A DNA stretch of 64,000 nucleotides from Castor canadensis (lineage: Eukaryota; Chordata; Mammalia; Rodentia; Castoridae): positions 39,685,638 to 39,749,637 of the forward strand of contig NC_133398.1 of assembly GCF_047511655.1 (NCBI RefSeq), written 5' to 3'. Under the pieces are notes generated by a model that did no database searches, was not told where the DNA came from, and worked only from the letters and a program-made list of their open reading frames with translations. Below are positions 1 through 11,354 of this stretch, one piece after another (the first letter of the stretch is position 1; the number at the start of each line of letters is the position of its first letter). The translations under genes were made by a program, and so were the position numbers.

Positions 1-540
1 CTGACCTTCCAGTGCTCTCACAGGCTCTGCAGGCCCAGGGTATTGTTAGGCCTGGAAGTTTGCCTGGCTTGTGAGATGTTTTGGTCAGTTCCCTCACTGG
101 GGATTCCAGAGCTGAGGGTGCAGGGAGCCATTTCCTTCACCTGGGAGTTGTTGTCATGTACCAAGCTGTTGTTATATATTGTGCCTTCCTCTGTCTTTCT
201 AATACTATTGCTGGTGACCTGTGTGATGTGGCCTTTGGGAAAGATCAGAAGCAGAGATGGCACAGGAAGGTAAAGGAAATGCTGTCCTAGCCTTCAGACT
301 AGTCAGAGTCTGTATTGACCAACCACTGGGCTGGGGGTGGGGTGCCCCCATGCAGCCAGGATGACAAGCTTTCCTATTCTAGAGACCTATCGTGCTATGT
401 GTTTTGATATCCCATGTATACAAATGTGTGTATTTACCATGGGGGGATTTGGCATGTGACCTTGGTGTTAAGAACAGACAACTGTATTTTTGCCTTTGCA
501 ATCCAGTGATATAACATGAATAAATGACCCTATCTTTGTA
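1..540 (+). other. B4GALT1: Probable 3' UTR end of B4GALT1
   Basis: This stretch has no SINE or L1 and ends with a canonical AATAAA at 519-524 followed by a GT-rich stretch, as expected for the end of a + strand transcript. No credible coding exon is present; the small open frames here overlap on both strands. In human, B4GALT1 (beta-1,4-galactosyltransferase 1, a Golgi enzyme) lies upstream of SMU1 in the same orientation, with a gap of roughly 27 kb between its 3' end and the SMU1 start. Here the gap is about 26.4 kb. The assignment rests on synteny and the poly(A) signal only; aligning these 540 bases to B4GALT1 mRNA would settle it. Confidence 0.5.
519..524 (+). terminator. Poly(A) signal AATAAA of the upstream + strand transcript
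   Basis: Canonical hexamer followed about 15-25 bases later by a GT-rich element. It is the most likely end of the upstream gene (probably B4GALT1). Confidence 0.5.
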
Positions 541-663
541 ACTGTGGGTGATTTCTCTACGACTGAAGGGGTTTGGGCCCTTTGCGGGGCTGCCTGCCTG
601 GAAGATCTGAGAAAGGCAGAGATTTGCCAGCAGGCCCTCTACTGCTGGAGCAGCTCCCACAGC

Positions 664-796
664 CCTTTGTTATACTTTATTTTTGAGACCAAGGTCTCCC
701 TAACTTTGCTTGGGTTGGCCTCGAACTTGTGATTCTCCTGCCTCTGCCTCTCTACTGGCTGGGATTACTAGAGTGTACCACCATACCTAGCCTTAC
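664..796 (-). mobile_element. B1 SINE
   Basis: Reverse-complement B1: a T-rich start, then the GAGAC..AGGTCTCCCTA block, the GCCTCGAACTTGTGATTCTCC core and the GCTGGGATTACTAGAG box. It lies just past the presumed B4GALT1 poly(A) site. Confidence 0.8.
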
Positions 797-1507
797 GTAG
801 AGACTTTTTTAAGGTTTAAAAGAAAAGCTGTATCTAAGCCAATGACTGATATCTCACAGGCAGTCACTACGTAGTACCTACCACCATTTCAAAGTAGAAG
901 TTTTCCTGGCAGTTCTCTATCCACATTCTGCTGTTTTCAACACATGGCCAGGCTGTTCAGATGTAAATCACAGAGGCATTTGTGTAAGGTATTCACAGTG
1001 GAACTTCAGTGGTATCATTCAAAGTAAGGCTTCTTGTCAGCCCAGGAAATTTAGACAAGGACTCTGAAGGGTCCTAATTGTTACCCAAGTACTTGAGACA
1101 GTAAGTATACCAAGTGCCTCCTCCTTGGTGGTCCTGGGTCAAGTACCAGCAGCCTTTCACATGCTGGTTGAGTTGAACTGGCCACTCCTGAAGAAATGGC
1201 CCAGATGAAGCCAGAGTGCGGAAGAGGCTGCCCTGTTGCCCTCCAGGCCAAGGGAGCCCTGCCAGAATGAAGGAGTGAATGGAGCATCAGTTAGGAATCA
1301 GGAGCCACCCAGGGCCATCTGCTTGTCTCCATCCATCCATGTAATTGCTGGAGGGATCCCCGGTGGCTGAGCAGAGATTGCCAGGGTTCAGATATGGCCT
1401 TCAAACAGGATGCCTTTGCCCTTTGGACATGGTACTGCCTTACAGGGTCTGAAAGAAAGCCAGTGTTTTTCCTTATCTCCTCACACACCACCACTGTCAA
1501 TGCTTCA
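797..1507. other. Intergenic sequence, nothing recognised
   Basis: No coding exon, RNA gene or clear repeat was recognised. The small open frames here have no start context, splice signals or recognisable protein. Confidence 0.4.
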
Positions 1508-1843
1508 GTTGTGTTTGTTTTTGGCATACTTGGATTTGAACTCAGGACCTCATGCTAGCTAGGCAGGCACTGTACCACTTGAATCAAGACTCAAGCCCTT
1601 TTGCTTTAGGTTATTTTTCAGAGACAGTCTAGCTTTTTTGCCTGGGCCAGTCTTAGACTACAATCCTCCTACCTATAGCCTCCCAGTGTAGCTGGGATGA
1701 CAGGCTGGGATGCACCACCACACCCAGCTTGTTTAGTTGAGATGAAATCTCACTAACATTTTGCCTAGGCTGGACTGGTACTGTGATTCTCTCAATCTCT
1801 GCCTCCTGAGTAGCTGGGATTACAGCCATGAGCCAGCGGACAC
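1508..1843 (-). mobile_element. Composite ID plus B1 SINE (three units)
   Basis: On the - strand, two B1-like units are followed by an ID-like unit. The ID part reads on + as TTTGAACTCAGGACCTCATG with the box-A/box-B remnants of a tRNA. The B1 parts show two separate GCTGGGAT(T/G)ACAG motifs. This is one of several three-unit SINEs in the window (see also 12,325, 38,620 and 47,043). Confidence 0.75.
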
Positions 1844-1984
1844 CAGCTGGGAGTCCTATAGTGTAACTCATTCTAACACTGTCTACTTGGAGTCAGAATC
1901 AGATCCCACAGGCTAAGAACTCAGCCACCAGACTGTCCCCATCTCAGGTGCCAGCAGCTAATAGTAGGTTGTGACCTGTGCTTC

Positions 1985-2665
1985 TGACCAACTAGCTCTA
2001 GGTTGTGGTGCAGATGACTCCCTCCTCAGGTTCAATTAATTTGCTAGGATGGCTCAGGGAGCTCAGAGAAACACTCCTGTTTCCTGGTTTATTGTAAAGG
2101 AGATTATAAAGGATGCCAGTGAGCCTCTGGATGAAGAGATGCATAGGGCCAGGCCTGTGGGAAGGGGAGTGCAGCTCTGGCTGCCCCCCCTGCCCCCATG
2201 CATCATTGTCAGGGGCCTCCCCTGTCCAGAAGCTTATCCAAACTCTGTCCTTTTGGGGCTTCATAGAGGCTTCATCATGTAGGCATGGTTGATTATGTCA
2301 TCAGCTGTTGGTGATCTACCCAGCCTTCAGTCCCTCTCTCCTTCCTGGAGGAATGGGATGGGGGCGGGGGGAAGCTGAAAGGTCCAAGATCCATGTGCCT
2401 TGATCTTTCTGGTAATCAGCCCCCATCCAGGAACACACCAAAAGTTACTTCACTAGAACAAAAGACATTCCTTTAATGCAGGAAATTCCAAGAGATTGGG
2501 AGCCTGCATTAGGAACCGGGGACAAAGACCAAATATTAGAACAAAAGATTCTCCTAGTGCCCCTATTGCTCAGGAAATTAGAAGGGTTTTAGGAACTCTG
2601 TGCCAGGAACTAGGGGCAAAGGCTAAATATATATTCTTATTAAATCACAGTGTCACACATGGCTT
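1985..2665 (-). mobile_element. Ancient ERVL-type LTR (MLT2-like)
   Basis: Read on +, the order is: TGGCTCAGGGAGCTCAGAGA, a GGTTTATTGTAAAGGA block, GAAGAGATGCATAGGGCCAG, then TGTAGGCATGGTTGATTA, and finally AGGAACTCTGTGCCAGGAAC with a terminal ATATATATTC. This is the reverse complement of the mammalian MLT2 group of ERVL LTRs as I remember it. No internal retroviral genes are seen, so it is a solo LTR remnant. Confidence 0.6.
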
Positions 2666-2774
2666 TGCAACCTGTAAGATCTAGGTTAAAAGATAAGAGT
2701 AAAAAGTAAGTTCATCCTTCCCTCCCCAGCCACATACATCCACATGGATGCATTCACACTAACATGCGTGACAT

Positions 2775-3200
2775 GCCCACCATATATCTATGAGAAGCCA
2801 GAAGACTTGGGTTCAAATCCTACTGTTGCCTTTCTGTGATTGTGAGCAAATTAGAGCCTCTTTGTGCCTCAGTTTCTTGGTCTGTATGATAGCTGTAATT
2901 AGTATTTCTTGTGGTCTTTATGAAGATTAAGTTAAGCCAGGCATGGTGGTTGGAGGCCAACCTCGGCCAAATTTGTAAGAACTTGGTTATCTTAGAAGCA
3001 AAATGCAACAAAAGGGCTAGGGGCATGGCTCAAGTGGTAAAGCCCTTGCCTAGCATGCACCAGGCCCTGGGTTCAATCCTCAGTTATCTGCACCGCCCCC
3101 ACCCCCCAAAAAAAAAAGACTCAGTGAGTTAATACTTATAAATTTCTTAACATATGCCTGGCTTATAATAAAAATTATAAATGTTTTAAATGCTTAAGTT
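2775..3200 (+). mobile_element. MIR element split by a later SINE
   Basis: The MIR core is visible (GGGTTCAAATCCTACTGTTGCC, then TTTGTGCCTCAGTTTC). It is interrupted at about 2,936 and resumes at about 3,119 with GTGAGTTAATACTTATAAAT and GCCTGGC. The insert is a much younger rodent SINE, which gives the relative ages. Confidence 0.7.
2936..3118 (+). mobile_element. B1-ID dimeric SINE (internally deleted B1 half)
   Basis: Starts GCCAGGCATGGTGG (7SL-like), has a shortened B1 body, then the ID-type half GGGCTAGGGGCATGGCTCAA with CCTGGGTTCAATCC and an A-rich tail. It is inserted into an older MIR. Confidence 0.75.
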
Positions 3201-3221
3201 TTTTTTTTAATCTATTTTTAC

Positions 3222-3294
3222 AATGCTGGGGATTGAACCCAGGACTTTGCACATGCTAGACAAGTGCTGTACCAACTGAACTACATACAGAGCC
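3222..3294 (-). mobile_element. ID SINE
   Basis: On + reads GCTGGGGATTGAACCCAGGA then CTGTACCAACTGAACTACAT: the reverse complement of a tRNA-derived ID element with boxes A and B recognisable. Confidence 0.8.
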
Positions 3295-4860
3295 CTTGTT
3301 AAATTTTCAGAAAGGCATGTGGGCACATGCGTTGGCATGTACATTTATTACCATGTACATATTACCCACATATACATATGCATAAGCCCAAGTGCTGGGT
3401 TGGTCCTTTTTCCTCTTTTAGGGAGCATGTCTGGAGCTTTGCTACATAGTGCTTACGTAGATGAACATCCAGGTAAGTGACTGTCCCTCTACTGAAAACA
3501 CCCAAGGCCTCACCAGAGCCATTTCTCCCACCCCTTCTCTACTACCTGAGCCAAGGCATTTGGAATGGCAGCCTTGGAGAGGAAGGAAGTTGAAACCCCT
3601 CCCCATGGGCTCCAAGAGCCCAGAAAGGGAGGGAGGTAGACAGGAGGAAGGAGTCCCAGGAGCCATTTCTTTGGGAAATGCTGTCTCTTGTTTCCTACTT
3701 CAAACAGGACTAGAATCAAGTCTGAGCCAGGCAAAGCTGCTGCCTGTTACTAGTGGGTTTGGTGGACACCAGATCCACCATATACTACCTCTTTTCCATG
3801 GGAGAATGTGACCTGGGTGCCAAATCACTGAACTTCTGGAGGCGGGGCTGTGGTGTCCAGGGAGATGGGTGTCTCAGAGGTGTGTGAGGGGTGTGTCCCC
3901 TGCAAGGACAGTTTGCTGTTTTTGACCTAGGCAAGCTATTTGTGGAGAGCATAGGGAAGAGGATAAGGAGATGGGAAGGTAACCACATGCTTGTTACCAA
4001 TTTCCACCACAAGTCCAGTCTCCCCTTGTTTTGATGCTTCCAGGAGGTGGGAGCTCAGACATTCCTCAGGGTCAGTTTCTTATTACAACTGGAACTTTTT
4101 ACCCTGTCAGAAAGGAAATGAAGTTTGTCTGACTGAGTCTGTCATGCCAGACAAGCCTCATTTCCTTGTTTGGCAGAGTCCCTGGGGAAAGAGCATGACT
4201 GCTGCCTTCATCTGGGCTTTAGAGTCTGTACCGAGGGTGCGAGGCAGAGGGATCTGGGTGGCATGGTTTCAGTATAGACTGAAAATTAGAGGAACATAAC
4301 ACTCCAAAGACATCTGCACTTCTGCAAGATGCATGCCAGGGTCATCAAGGGTAGAGACTGGGCACAAGGATGTCACAGCATATTTGCAGACAGTGAGTGT
4401 CAGGTCACCAAGCAGGGAGCCTGGGAAGGCAGCCAGGAAGAAGTCATGGAAAAAAATGATGATTACCTCTGCCCTCCCTCTTGCTGTGTGACACCGGGTA
4501 ACTGGGTTTCCCTTTCTGTTTGCTTTTTCATTTTATGACTTGCTCTTATAATTTATTCTTGGTCTTCCTTCCTCCGGCAGCCCTGGTATTGGGTTTTCCT
4601 CTTATCCCTGAGGCTAACTTTTTCTGTGATCATGAAGGAAATCATTGTTGGTCTGAGTCTTCATTTGTAAAAACAGCAGAACCATCCCTGCCAGCTCCCT
4701 CCATCCTCTCCACTCCCTTCCTATGGCTTCCTTGAGCATCACAAGGTGATTTGTTATTTAAATTCTGCCTGGTGAGGGAAGGCTGGGATGGTATTGCTGA
4801 TGCTGTCACCCTCTTCTACTGTATGTCCCTCTGAGCTCCAGGCAGACTCTCCCTTATTTG
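3295..4860. other. Intergenic sequence, nothing firmly recognised
   Basis: No exon or RNA gene was recognised. The open frames here (up to 116 codons at 3,461-3,811) overlap frames on the other strand and show no known domain. Confidence 0.4.
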
Positions 4861-4910
4861 CTTGAGACAGTGTCTCACTACATGTATAGCTCAGGCAGGC
4901 CTTGAACTCT
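4861..4910 (-). mobile_element. B1 SINE fragment
   Basis: Short piece with GAGACAGTGTCTCACTACAT and GGCCTTGAACTCTTGAC, the 3' half of a reverse B1. Confidence 0.55.
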
Positions 4911-5199
4911 TGACAGAGAGAGTTCCCCAGCTGATTGCTGCTCCTCAGAAACACTTCTTTGTTTTTGTTCTTCTTCCCTTCACCTTCTCTCCCACAGGCT
5001 TTCAAACATCTGGTTTGCTGATCATCTCCTACTGAGCTCAGCAGGCTGTAGAGTACCCAGGGGACCTGAGCAAGAAGCACAGGGATAGAGGCAGGTGGCT
5101 GAGCCTGTACTCAGTTTCTGGGAGGAGATAGGATTAAGAATAGGGAAGGAACAACCTCGGCACTCAGCTGGACCGTCTGCCTTGTGACATAATTGTACA

Positions 5200-6095
5200 A
5201 AGCACAATGATGTGCACCCATTAGGATAACTATTAGTAACAGAAATGAAATTAACATTGGAAAAAAAAAGAAATTAATGTTGGTAAGTATTGCAGTAATT
5301 GGAGTCCTTGTGCATTGTTGGTGGCAATGAAAAATGTTGTAGTCACTATGGAATACGGTATGGCAGTTCCTTAGAAAATTAATCCTAGAATTGTTATGTG
5401 ATCCAACAATTCCACTTCTACACACCTACCCCAAAGGAACAAAAGCAGGGACTTGAGCAGGTATTTGTTCACAGTGGCCTTATTCACAATAGTCAGAAAG
5501 AAACATCCTAAATGTCCATGGATGGGTGATTGGATAAAGTATCTATATATACAATGGGATATTATTCAGCCTGAAAAAGGAACTTGTGACACACATCACA
5601 ACATGGATGAACAATGAGGATATTATGCTAAGTGAAGTATATCAGCCACAAAAGGACAAGTATAGACAGGCCTGGTGGTTCATGTCTATAATCTCAGCAG
5701 TTTAAGAGACTGACGCAGGAAGATTGAGAATTGGAAGCCTATCTGGGCTACATATCAAATGCCAGGCCAGCCTGGGCTGTGTGGTAAGACCTGTCACAAA
5801 CAAAAAAAGCCAAAAGGGGCAAGTGCTATATGATTCCATTGATATGCATTACATAAGACAGTTAAATTCATAGAGACAGAGGGTAGAATGGTAGTTGCCA
5901 GAGACCCAAGGGAGAGGAGGATGGAGAATTAGTATTAAATGAATGCAGAGTTTTAGTTGGGGAAAGGATTCTGGAGATGGATGGTGATGATGGTAGCATG
6001 CAATAGGAATGTACTTATGCCACAGAATTACAGGTCCTAAACATGGCTAAATTTATGTAGAGTATATTTCACCACAGTTTTTTTTAAATCTAATA
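5200..6095 (+). mobile_element. Ancient L1 (L1M type), ORF2 end and 3' UTR
   Basis: Recognisable late-ORF2 sequence: a GATCCAACAATTCCACTTCT block, AATGTCCATGGATGGGTGAT, ATATTATTCAGCCTGAAAAA and AACATGGATGAACAATGAGG. A 3' UTR part follows, with GAATGGTAGTTGCCAGAGAC. Many stops are present, so it is dead. It is split by a B1 at 5,664-5,816. Confidence 0.8.
5664..5816 (+). mobile_element. B1 SINE inserted in an L1M
   Basis: Starts GGCCTGGTGGTTCATGTCTA and ends in an A-rich tail. The flanks AAAAGGACAAGT and AAAAGGGGCAAGT look like a worn target-site duplication, so this is a true insertion into the older L1. Confidence 0.8.
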
Positions 6096-6689
6096 AATTT
6101 CCCTGTGGACAAGGTTTTACCTCATCTGCTGTTCTGTGGAGGTGGCTGAATATGATAGTTAGGCCCAGCATTCATCAGGATATTTGCAGGAGAGGTGAGC
6201 TGGCCACATGGGACATGCCACCTGAGGACTGACAAATCATGAGGACTCAGCTTGGTTGCTGAATCCAGCTTGGCAGAGGCCCCAGAGGACTGGCTTTTCA
6301 GTTGCTATGCTTTCCCCAAGGAAAACATCTTCCCTGGGGAGGTTAGGTTGTGTAAAGCTATGACATAGGTACAACCAGCCCACTTAACCAGGTGGCATTT
6401 GGGTGGAGAGGGTGGTCCTGGGACTCAGGCAGGACCTGACAGCAAGATGGCAGAGTATCCTCTTGGTTCCCATTTATTGTTGGCAAAAACTAAGGATTGG
6501 ACTGGAGACAGGAAGAAGTGACAAGTAGGGGCCAGATTATACCTGGGGGTGAAAACAGGAAGGATCTAGACAGAGTCTGTTTAGATAAGAGGGGAACCAT
6601 GATGTCAAAGGGAGAGCCTGAGTTCTGTGTCAGACTCTGAAGTTTGCAAGGTGGAAAAATGTCACTATAACTTGGTGTTGGCAAGAGGG
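6096..6689. other. Intergenic sequence, nothing recognised
   Basis: No exon, RNA gene or identifiable repeat was recognised in these bases. Confidence 0.4.
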
Positions 6690-7260
6690 CTGACACATGG
6701 GTACAACCTTTCTGGGAGTGGATGGACTGTTGAGACATAAATCTTAAAAGTGGGCCAGGTAGTCAGTGGTTCACACCTGATCAGGCAGAGATCAGTAGGA
6801 TCACAGTTTGAAGCCAGCCAGGGCAAATAGTTTGCGAGACCCTATCTCAACCCATCACAATAAAAGGGCTGATGGAGTGGCTCAAGTGGTAGAGTGCCAA
6901 AAAAAAAAAGAAGAAGAAGAAATGGACCTATCCTCTGACCCCACAATTTGGCTGCTAGGAATTTTGTTTGAAAACAATCCATTCCCTGCCCCAAGATGTG
7001 TGTGTAGCAGGGATTACCCTAGAGGTACCCTAGGGGGCTGTGCTAAGTAAAATGAGGGACGTTCAAGTAATGCACAGCCATTGAGAATGAAGTAGATCTC
7101 TATTCATTGGGTGGAAATAGGTGTCAGGTAAAAAGCAATCTTCGGAATGGTGTTTCCATACACGGCAGAGAAGTGTGTGAATAATTTAGTGCAGAAATTA
7201 CTCTGTAATTATTTGTGGGAGTAGATGCATGAGCCAAAATCTGGAAATGATTTTGCCTTC
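6690..7260 (+). mobile_element. Ancient L1 ORF2 fragment split by a SINE
   Basis: Weak but consistent L1M ORF2-end sequence: CCTATCCTCTGACCCCACAA, then CCATTGAGAATGAAGTAGAT. A B1-ID interrupts it at 6,752-6,915. Confidence 0.5.
6752..6915 (+). mobile_element. B1-ID dimeric SINE
   Basis: B1 half GGGCCAGGTAGTCAGTGGTT through GAGACCCTATCTCAA, then CCCATCACAATAAAAGGGCT leading to the ID half TGGAGTGGCTCAAGTGGTAG. It ends in an A-rich and AAG-rich tail. Confidence 0.85.
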
Positions 7261-7376
7261 TCTTCAGGCTCTTGTTCTGGGTGCCTCATGAAGGGGTCAC
7301 AACCTTCAATGTTTTAGGGGCTCCCTGTGGGCTAAGATCTTTATTAAGTGTTGGCCCCGTTGAGAGAACAAACTGA

Positions 7377-7452
7377 GGGCTAGGGGTGTAGCACAATGTC
7401 AGATGTGCTCAAGGCCTGGGTTCTGTCCTGTAGCACCACAAACAAAAAACAA
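7377..7452 (+). mobile_element. ID SINE, degraded
   Basis: GGGCTAGGGGTGTAGCACAA, then GGCCTGGGTTCTGTCCTGTAG, and an A-rich tail. Confidence 0.6.
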
Positions 7453-8055
7453 ATGAGTGAGAAAGAGAGAACAAGCTGTTGACCCCTGGGGAGCTGCAAG
7501 TCTCCCCAGATTTGGAAGGGAGAGGGAGGCTTTCTCCCATAGGGGACTGGTAGAGGCCTGACCCCTGTTCACAAGTGATGGAATGTGGCCCTGACACCTG
7601 GATTTTGAGCCTGGAGCTGTTGGAGGAGACTCATTTCCGGGCAAGCTGTGAATGCCAGACAATTGGCCTGTTCTTCTGGACTTGGTCCCTGCCTGGGAGA
7701 TATGTGGCAGGCCATGATCAGCTAGAGCACATGCCTTTATCCTTAGGTCCTATCTGGTGGGGTGTGGGACTTTGTGGCCAGCCCTGCCCCACCCTGCTCA
7801 GTTCCACGGAGCCTGGAAGCTGGAGTTCCCTGAACTGAGATCCTTAGGGTAAGCCACTGTAGAGTATTCAGTCAGGGCCAGTGGGTCATTAGAAGGGCCT
7901 TCAAGATGTTCTCTGCCTCGCTTTGGTCTCCCCTCATGACTGCAGCGCAACTCCAAGATTCTAGTTCCCAACTTCACCAAAGGCAAGGGTAGATCAGAGA
8001 ACTGCTGGGCAATTATATTTCACCTGCTCTGTGCTGCTTATTCCAATAAGCCTCT
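7453..8055. other. Intergenic sequence, nothing recognised
   Basis: Open frames up to 87 codons occur on both strands, but without splice context or recognisable protein. Confidence 0.35.
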
Positions 8056-8175
8056 TCGCTGGAAATTTAGCCTCAGGAAGGTCCTATGACTTGCACAGGG
8101 TCACACAGAGTTAGTGTCTGATCCAGATCTCCTGAGTCCCAGCCCAGGGCTCTGGCCACTGGACCAGCTCCTCAC
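8056..8175 (-). mobile_element. MIR element
   Basis: Reverse MIR core: CTTGCACAGGGTCACACAGA followed by TTAGTGTCTGATCCAGAT. Confidence 0.7.
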
Positions 8176-9189
8176 CAGCCTCAGAAGCTCTCTCCATGGC
8201 CCAGTGAGAGTGCTGGAGCTGGAGGCTGAGCAGTACCTACCTTGTCTCAGGCATCACACAGAGCCTAGCCTCAGCAGCACTGTTGAGGGAAGTGCTAGCT
8301 CCAAGATCATCTCTCTGGTGAGAGTGCATTTTGTTTTGTTTTCCCTTTACAGTTTTAGAGGACTGGGAAACCCGGTAAGCTTGGCCAAGACAACTACCTA
8401 TATTGGGGCCTTAGTGTTGCCTCTGCCTAAGAAGTATGTGGGAGTGGTTAACATTGAAACTGTGTATGAGGATGCAAGATCTGAGGCATGGGGATGAGGG
8501 AGGAAGGAAGTCCCCTGGGGACTGAGGACACATGTTGACCTAAACAAATGGACTTTCTGCTTCTGGAAGCATCACTGTGGGCAGCAACACTGGTCCCTGG
8601 TTCATGGACAACATAGCTCCTTCATCTTCCTGGACTGTCTCTGCCCTGGGCCAGCACCTGGTATCCAGGAGGACCCAGTACAGTATCTGCTCCAAGGCTT
8701 CAGGTGCCCAGAGGGACAGGTAGAGAGACAGGCAGCATTGCTGGGGTCTGGATCCCCGCTCAGCGCTCCTTTTCCTGCTGAGCAGCTCGTCTCTTCCAAA
8801 GGAGGGCAATTGCCACATTCTTCCCAAACCCCCACAAATACCCAGCCAAAGGCAGTTTCCTGAGTAAAGCCACATGCTATGGTTTATTTTGATGATTCTT
8901 GGTTTAGGCTGAACCAAGATCTCTAAAGAGCAGGTTGAGTGGGTTTAACCTCATCAACTCCAGACATTAATGATTTGTATTCCATGTAGTTTGCTCTGGC
9001 TAGATGTTTACTTAGCCACAATGAGACTGGAATGAGGAGAGAAGGGTTGCTTGCTGAGGACAGGAGGAATCTCCCTCATGACAAATTTCTCTATTGGACA
9101 GGGTATCTCAGATGCCAGTCTGGGCCATTCTTACTCTAATGTTAGCACAACGTCTACCTTGTCCTTGCATCTAGCAAGAGAAGAATTCA
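8176..9189. other. Intergenic sequence, nothing recognised
   Basis: Two overlapping - strand frames (125 codons at 8,540-8,917 and 77 codons within it) are the longest here. Neither resembles a known protein, and both overlap frames on +. Confidence 0.35.
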
Positions 9190-9480
9190 GGCAAAACATG
9201 AACGAGCAAAGTTTATTAGAAAAGAAATGCACTTTCAATAAGCTGAAGGCAGATCATCTCTAGAGTGACAATGACAGTGTCAGCATTTGGAGCTGGAATA
9301 TTTATTGAGGAATTCTCAGCCCTAGGTCCATCTGATCCCTAGGATGCAGCCAGGGCTTGGGTCTTTGTTTTGCTAAATTAAAGAGATCACCTGTGTGAAA
9401 TTCCCAGCCCCAGGTCCCTGATGCTTAGGATGCAGTTTACTCTTAAGTAAAGAAAGTATTAATCTTTAGGTGAGTGGTGG
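9190..9480 (-). mobile_element. Possible LTR fragment, first of two related copies
   Basis: Contains AAAGTTTATTAGAAAAGAAA, GCACTTTCAATA and ATCATCTCTAGAGTGACAATG. The same pattern recurs at 11,144. The mix of a reversed poly(A)-signal-like block and related copies resembles the end of an old retroviral LTR in antisense. The family is not identified. Confidence 0.4.
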
Positions 9481-10055
9481 ACTTAAAAACATCCTGTGAT
9501 GCTTTGAAGTAGCCCTGTGGGTTACTTTAATCTTAAGAGACTGTTAAGAGTTGGAAGTTCCATCTAATTACAATGTTTTCCTCAGACTCTGAAAAATACT
9601 GCATTTTAGGTTGCCTTTGCATATCCCCATTACTCATGGCTAGCTGCTACCTAACATTGCCAGCTCTGAATGCTGTGCGATGTTGATGCGCTGTGTCTCC
9701 TGAAGGCCCTGAGTTTGGCCCTTGTGAGTTTGGTTGATGGAGGCTGGCTCTGTTGGCTCCCAGCATCTATGGACCCTCTGTCTTGTGTCTGCTGTATCGT
9801 GCAGGTTCACTGCCCACAGCCTCCAGGAGACTGTTCCAGGACTTTTCTTCAGAGAAACAAGGCCGGCCAAGCCCTCCCTTGGCCCCTCTCCACATCTGAG
9901 GCAATGACACATCCTAGCACACTGCCAGGGCTGCCTCATTTTGGGAGGGTACAGGCCATAGAGGAAGCAGAGAAAGCCCTAGATGAGGAGACCAGGGTTG
10001 ACTCCTGAGTGACCAAGGCCAGAACATCTCTGTCTGATCCTCATCCAGAAATAGG
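9481..10055. other. Intergenic sequence, nothing recognised
   Basis: The open frames of 99 and 112 codons between 9,640 and 10,008 overlap each other on opposite strands and match nothing I know. Confidence 0.35.
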
Positions 10056-10268
10056 GTTGAGGGCTAGAAGTGTGACTCAGTCATAGAACACTTCCATAGC
10101 ATTTATGAAGGCCTAGGAATTCCTAGCACCAAGAAAAAAAAATCATTTACCTGGGCATGGTGGTGCATACCTGTAATCCCAGGACTCAGGAGACTGAGAC
10201 AAGATCAAGAGTTCAAGATCAGTCTGCATTGCATGGTGGAACCCTGTAGAGAGAGAGAGAGAGACACT
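10056..10268 (+). mobile_element. ID SINE followed by B1 SINE
   Basis: An ID unit (GAGGGCTAGAAGTGTGACTC to TTCCTAGCACCAAG plus A tail) is followed by a B1 unit (CCTGGGCATGGTGGTGCATA to a GAGAGAGAGA run). The order is the reverse of the usual B1-then-ID dimer, so they are probably two separate insertions. Confidence 0.7.
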
Positions 10269-11143
10269 GGGTGGAGAGACTATGAATGACCTTCAGAGCT
10301 GCCAGCTATGGTTCTAAGAAAACTCTGGGGTGTTTTTTGGGTTTTCTTCCCTCTTTTTCTTTTCTTCTTCTTCTTCTTTTTTTTTTTTTTTTAATTTCTG
10401 GAGTGTTTTTGATCTTTATTCCTCTAGCCCTCCAGTCAGTTCAAGGTTGTTGCTGGAAGCCTGAAACAGGACTCCCAGCCTCTTCTAAGGTCTCAAGGCT
10501 CAAAACAAAGGTCCACTTTGTCACTCCAGGAAATAAGGGAGGGGAGGGAGGAAAGGGCAGCCCCTGGCGGTTCTGAGGAACTCCAAGGGCATGGCATAGA
10601 GTCCAAAGGGAACTAGGCCTTTGTGCAAGTTTCCCCGGAAGGGCCTGTTACTTTTCCTTCTTCAGTCTTCTACACCTCCTGGGCTGAAGCTGCAGAAACA
10701 CAAAGTTCGGCTTACAAAGTAAGATACCAACCTTGTCCTGAAATGTTTGGTGACTAAGCTCCTGCTTTCTCCCAACACTGCCTGAAGCAGACCCCAAGGG
10801 GACCTCAGAGCATCAGCCCTTCACTGTACTGTGGGACTTTATCCCTGAGCACCTGGGTTGAACGATCAGCCTTCTGCTGTTGTCCTTTCCCCACTTTTCT
10901 GCAGTGCCATTATCATAAAACAAGTGTCCACACCAGTGAGGGGCTGTTTCTGGATTCTATTCTAGTTCTTTCTCTATGTATGTGTCCTTGAGCAACTACC
11001 AAACTCTTAATTAGTATAGTAGCTTCTTCTTTGACAGGATCTTACTATGTAGCCCAGGTTGGCTCCTGCCTCAGCCTTTTTATGTATGGCAAGATTTATT
11101 TGGTTAATCTATTATTTAGGACTTTTTTGTAGTGAAAGTGATA
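10269..11143. other. Intergenic sequence with a T-rich tract and a B1 fragment
   Basis: A TTC/T-rich tract lies at about 10,345-10,393, and a short reverse B1 remnant (GGATCTTACTATGTAGCCCA) at about 11,038-11,085. Nothing else was recognised. Confidence 0.4.
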
Positions 11144-11290
11144 ATAAAGTTTATTAGGAAAGGAATACACTTTCAACAGATGGAAAGCTGGCCATCTCTA
11201 GAGAAAGAATGAGAATTTTTTATATCGGTTTTCATGAGTGAGATTGGCAGATAATTTTCTTCCTCATGATATCCTCCCAGAATTTCAACT
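11144..11290 (-). mobile_element. Possible LTR fragment, second of two related copies
   Basis: TAAAGTTTATTAGGAAAGGA, ACACTTTCAACAG and CCATCTCTAGAGAAAGAATG align in order with the 9,190 copy. Family unidentified. Confidence 0.4.
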
Positions 11291-11354
11291 TTCTGAAGGA
11301 GTTCTTTTTCCTTTTTGTTCCACTCTCCTAAATCTGTTCAGAGATAAAGGTTTT

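Noticed and set aside
3461-3811. 116-codon + frame in the intergenic region
   Set aside because: No known domain, competing - strand frames over the same bases, and no promoter or splice context.
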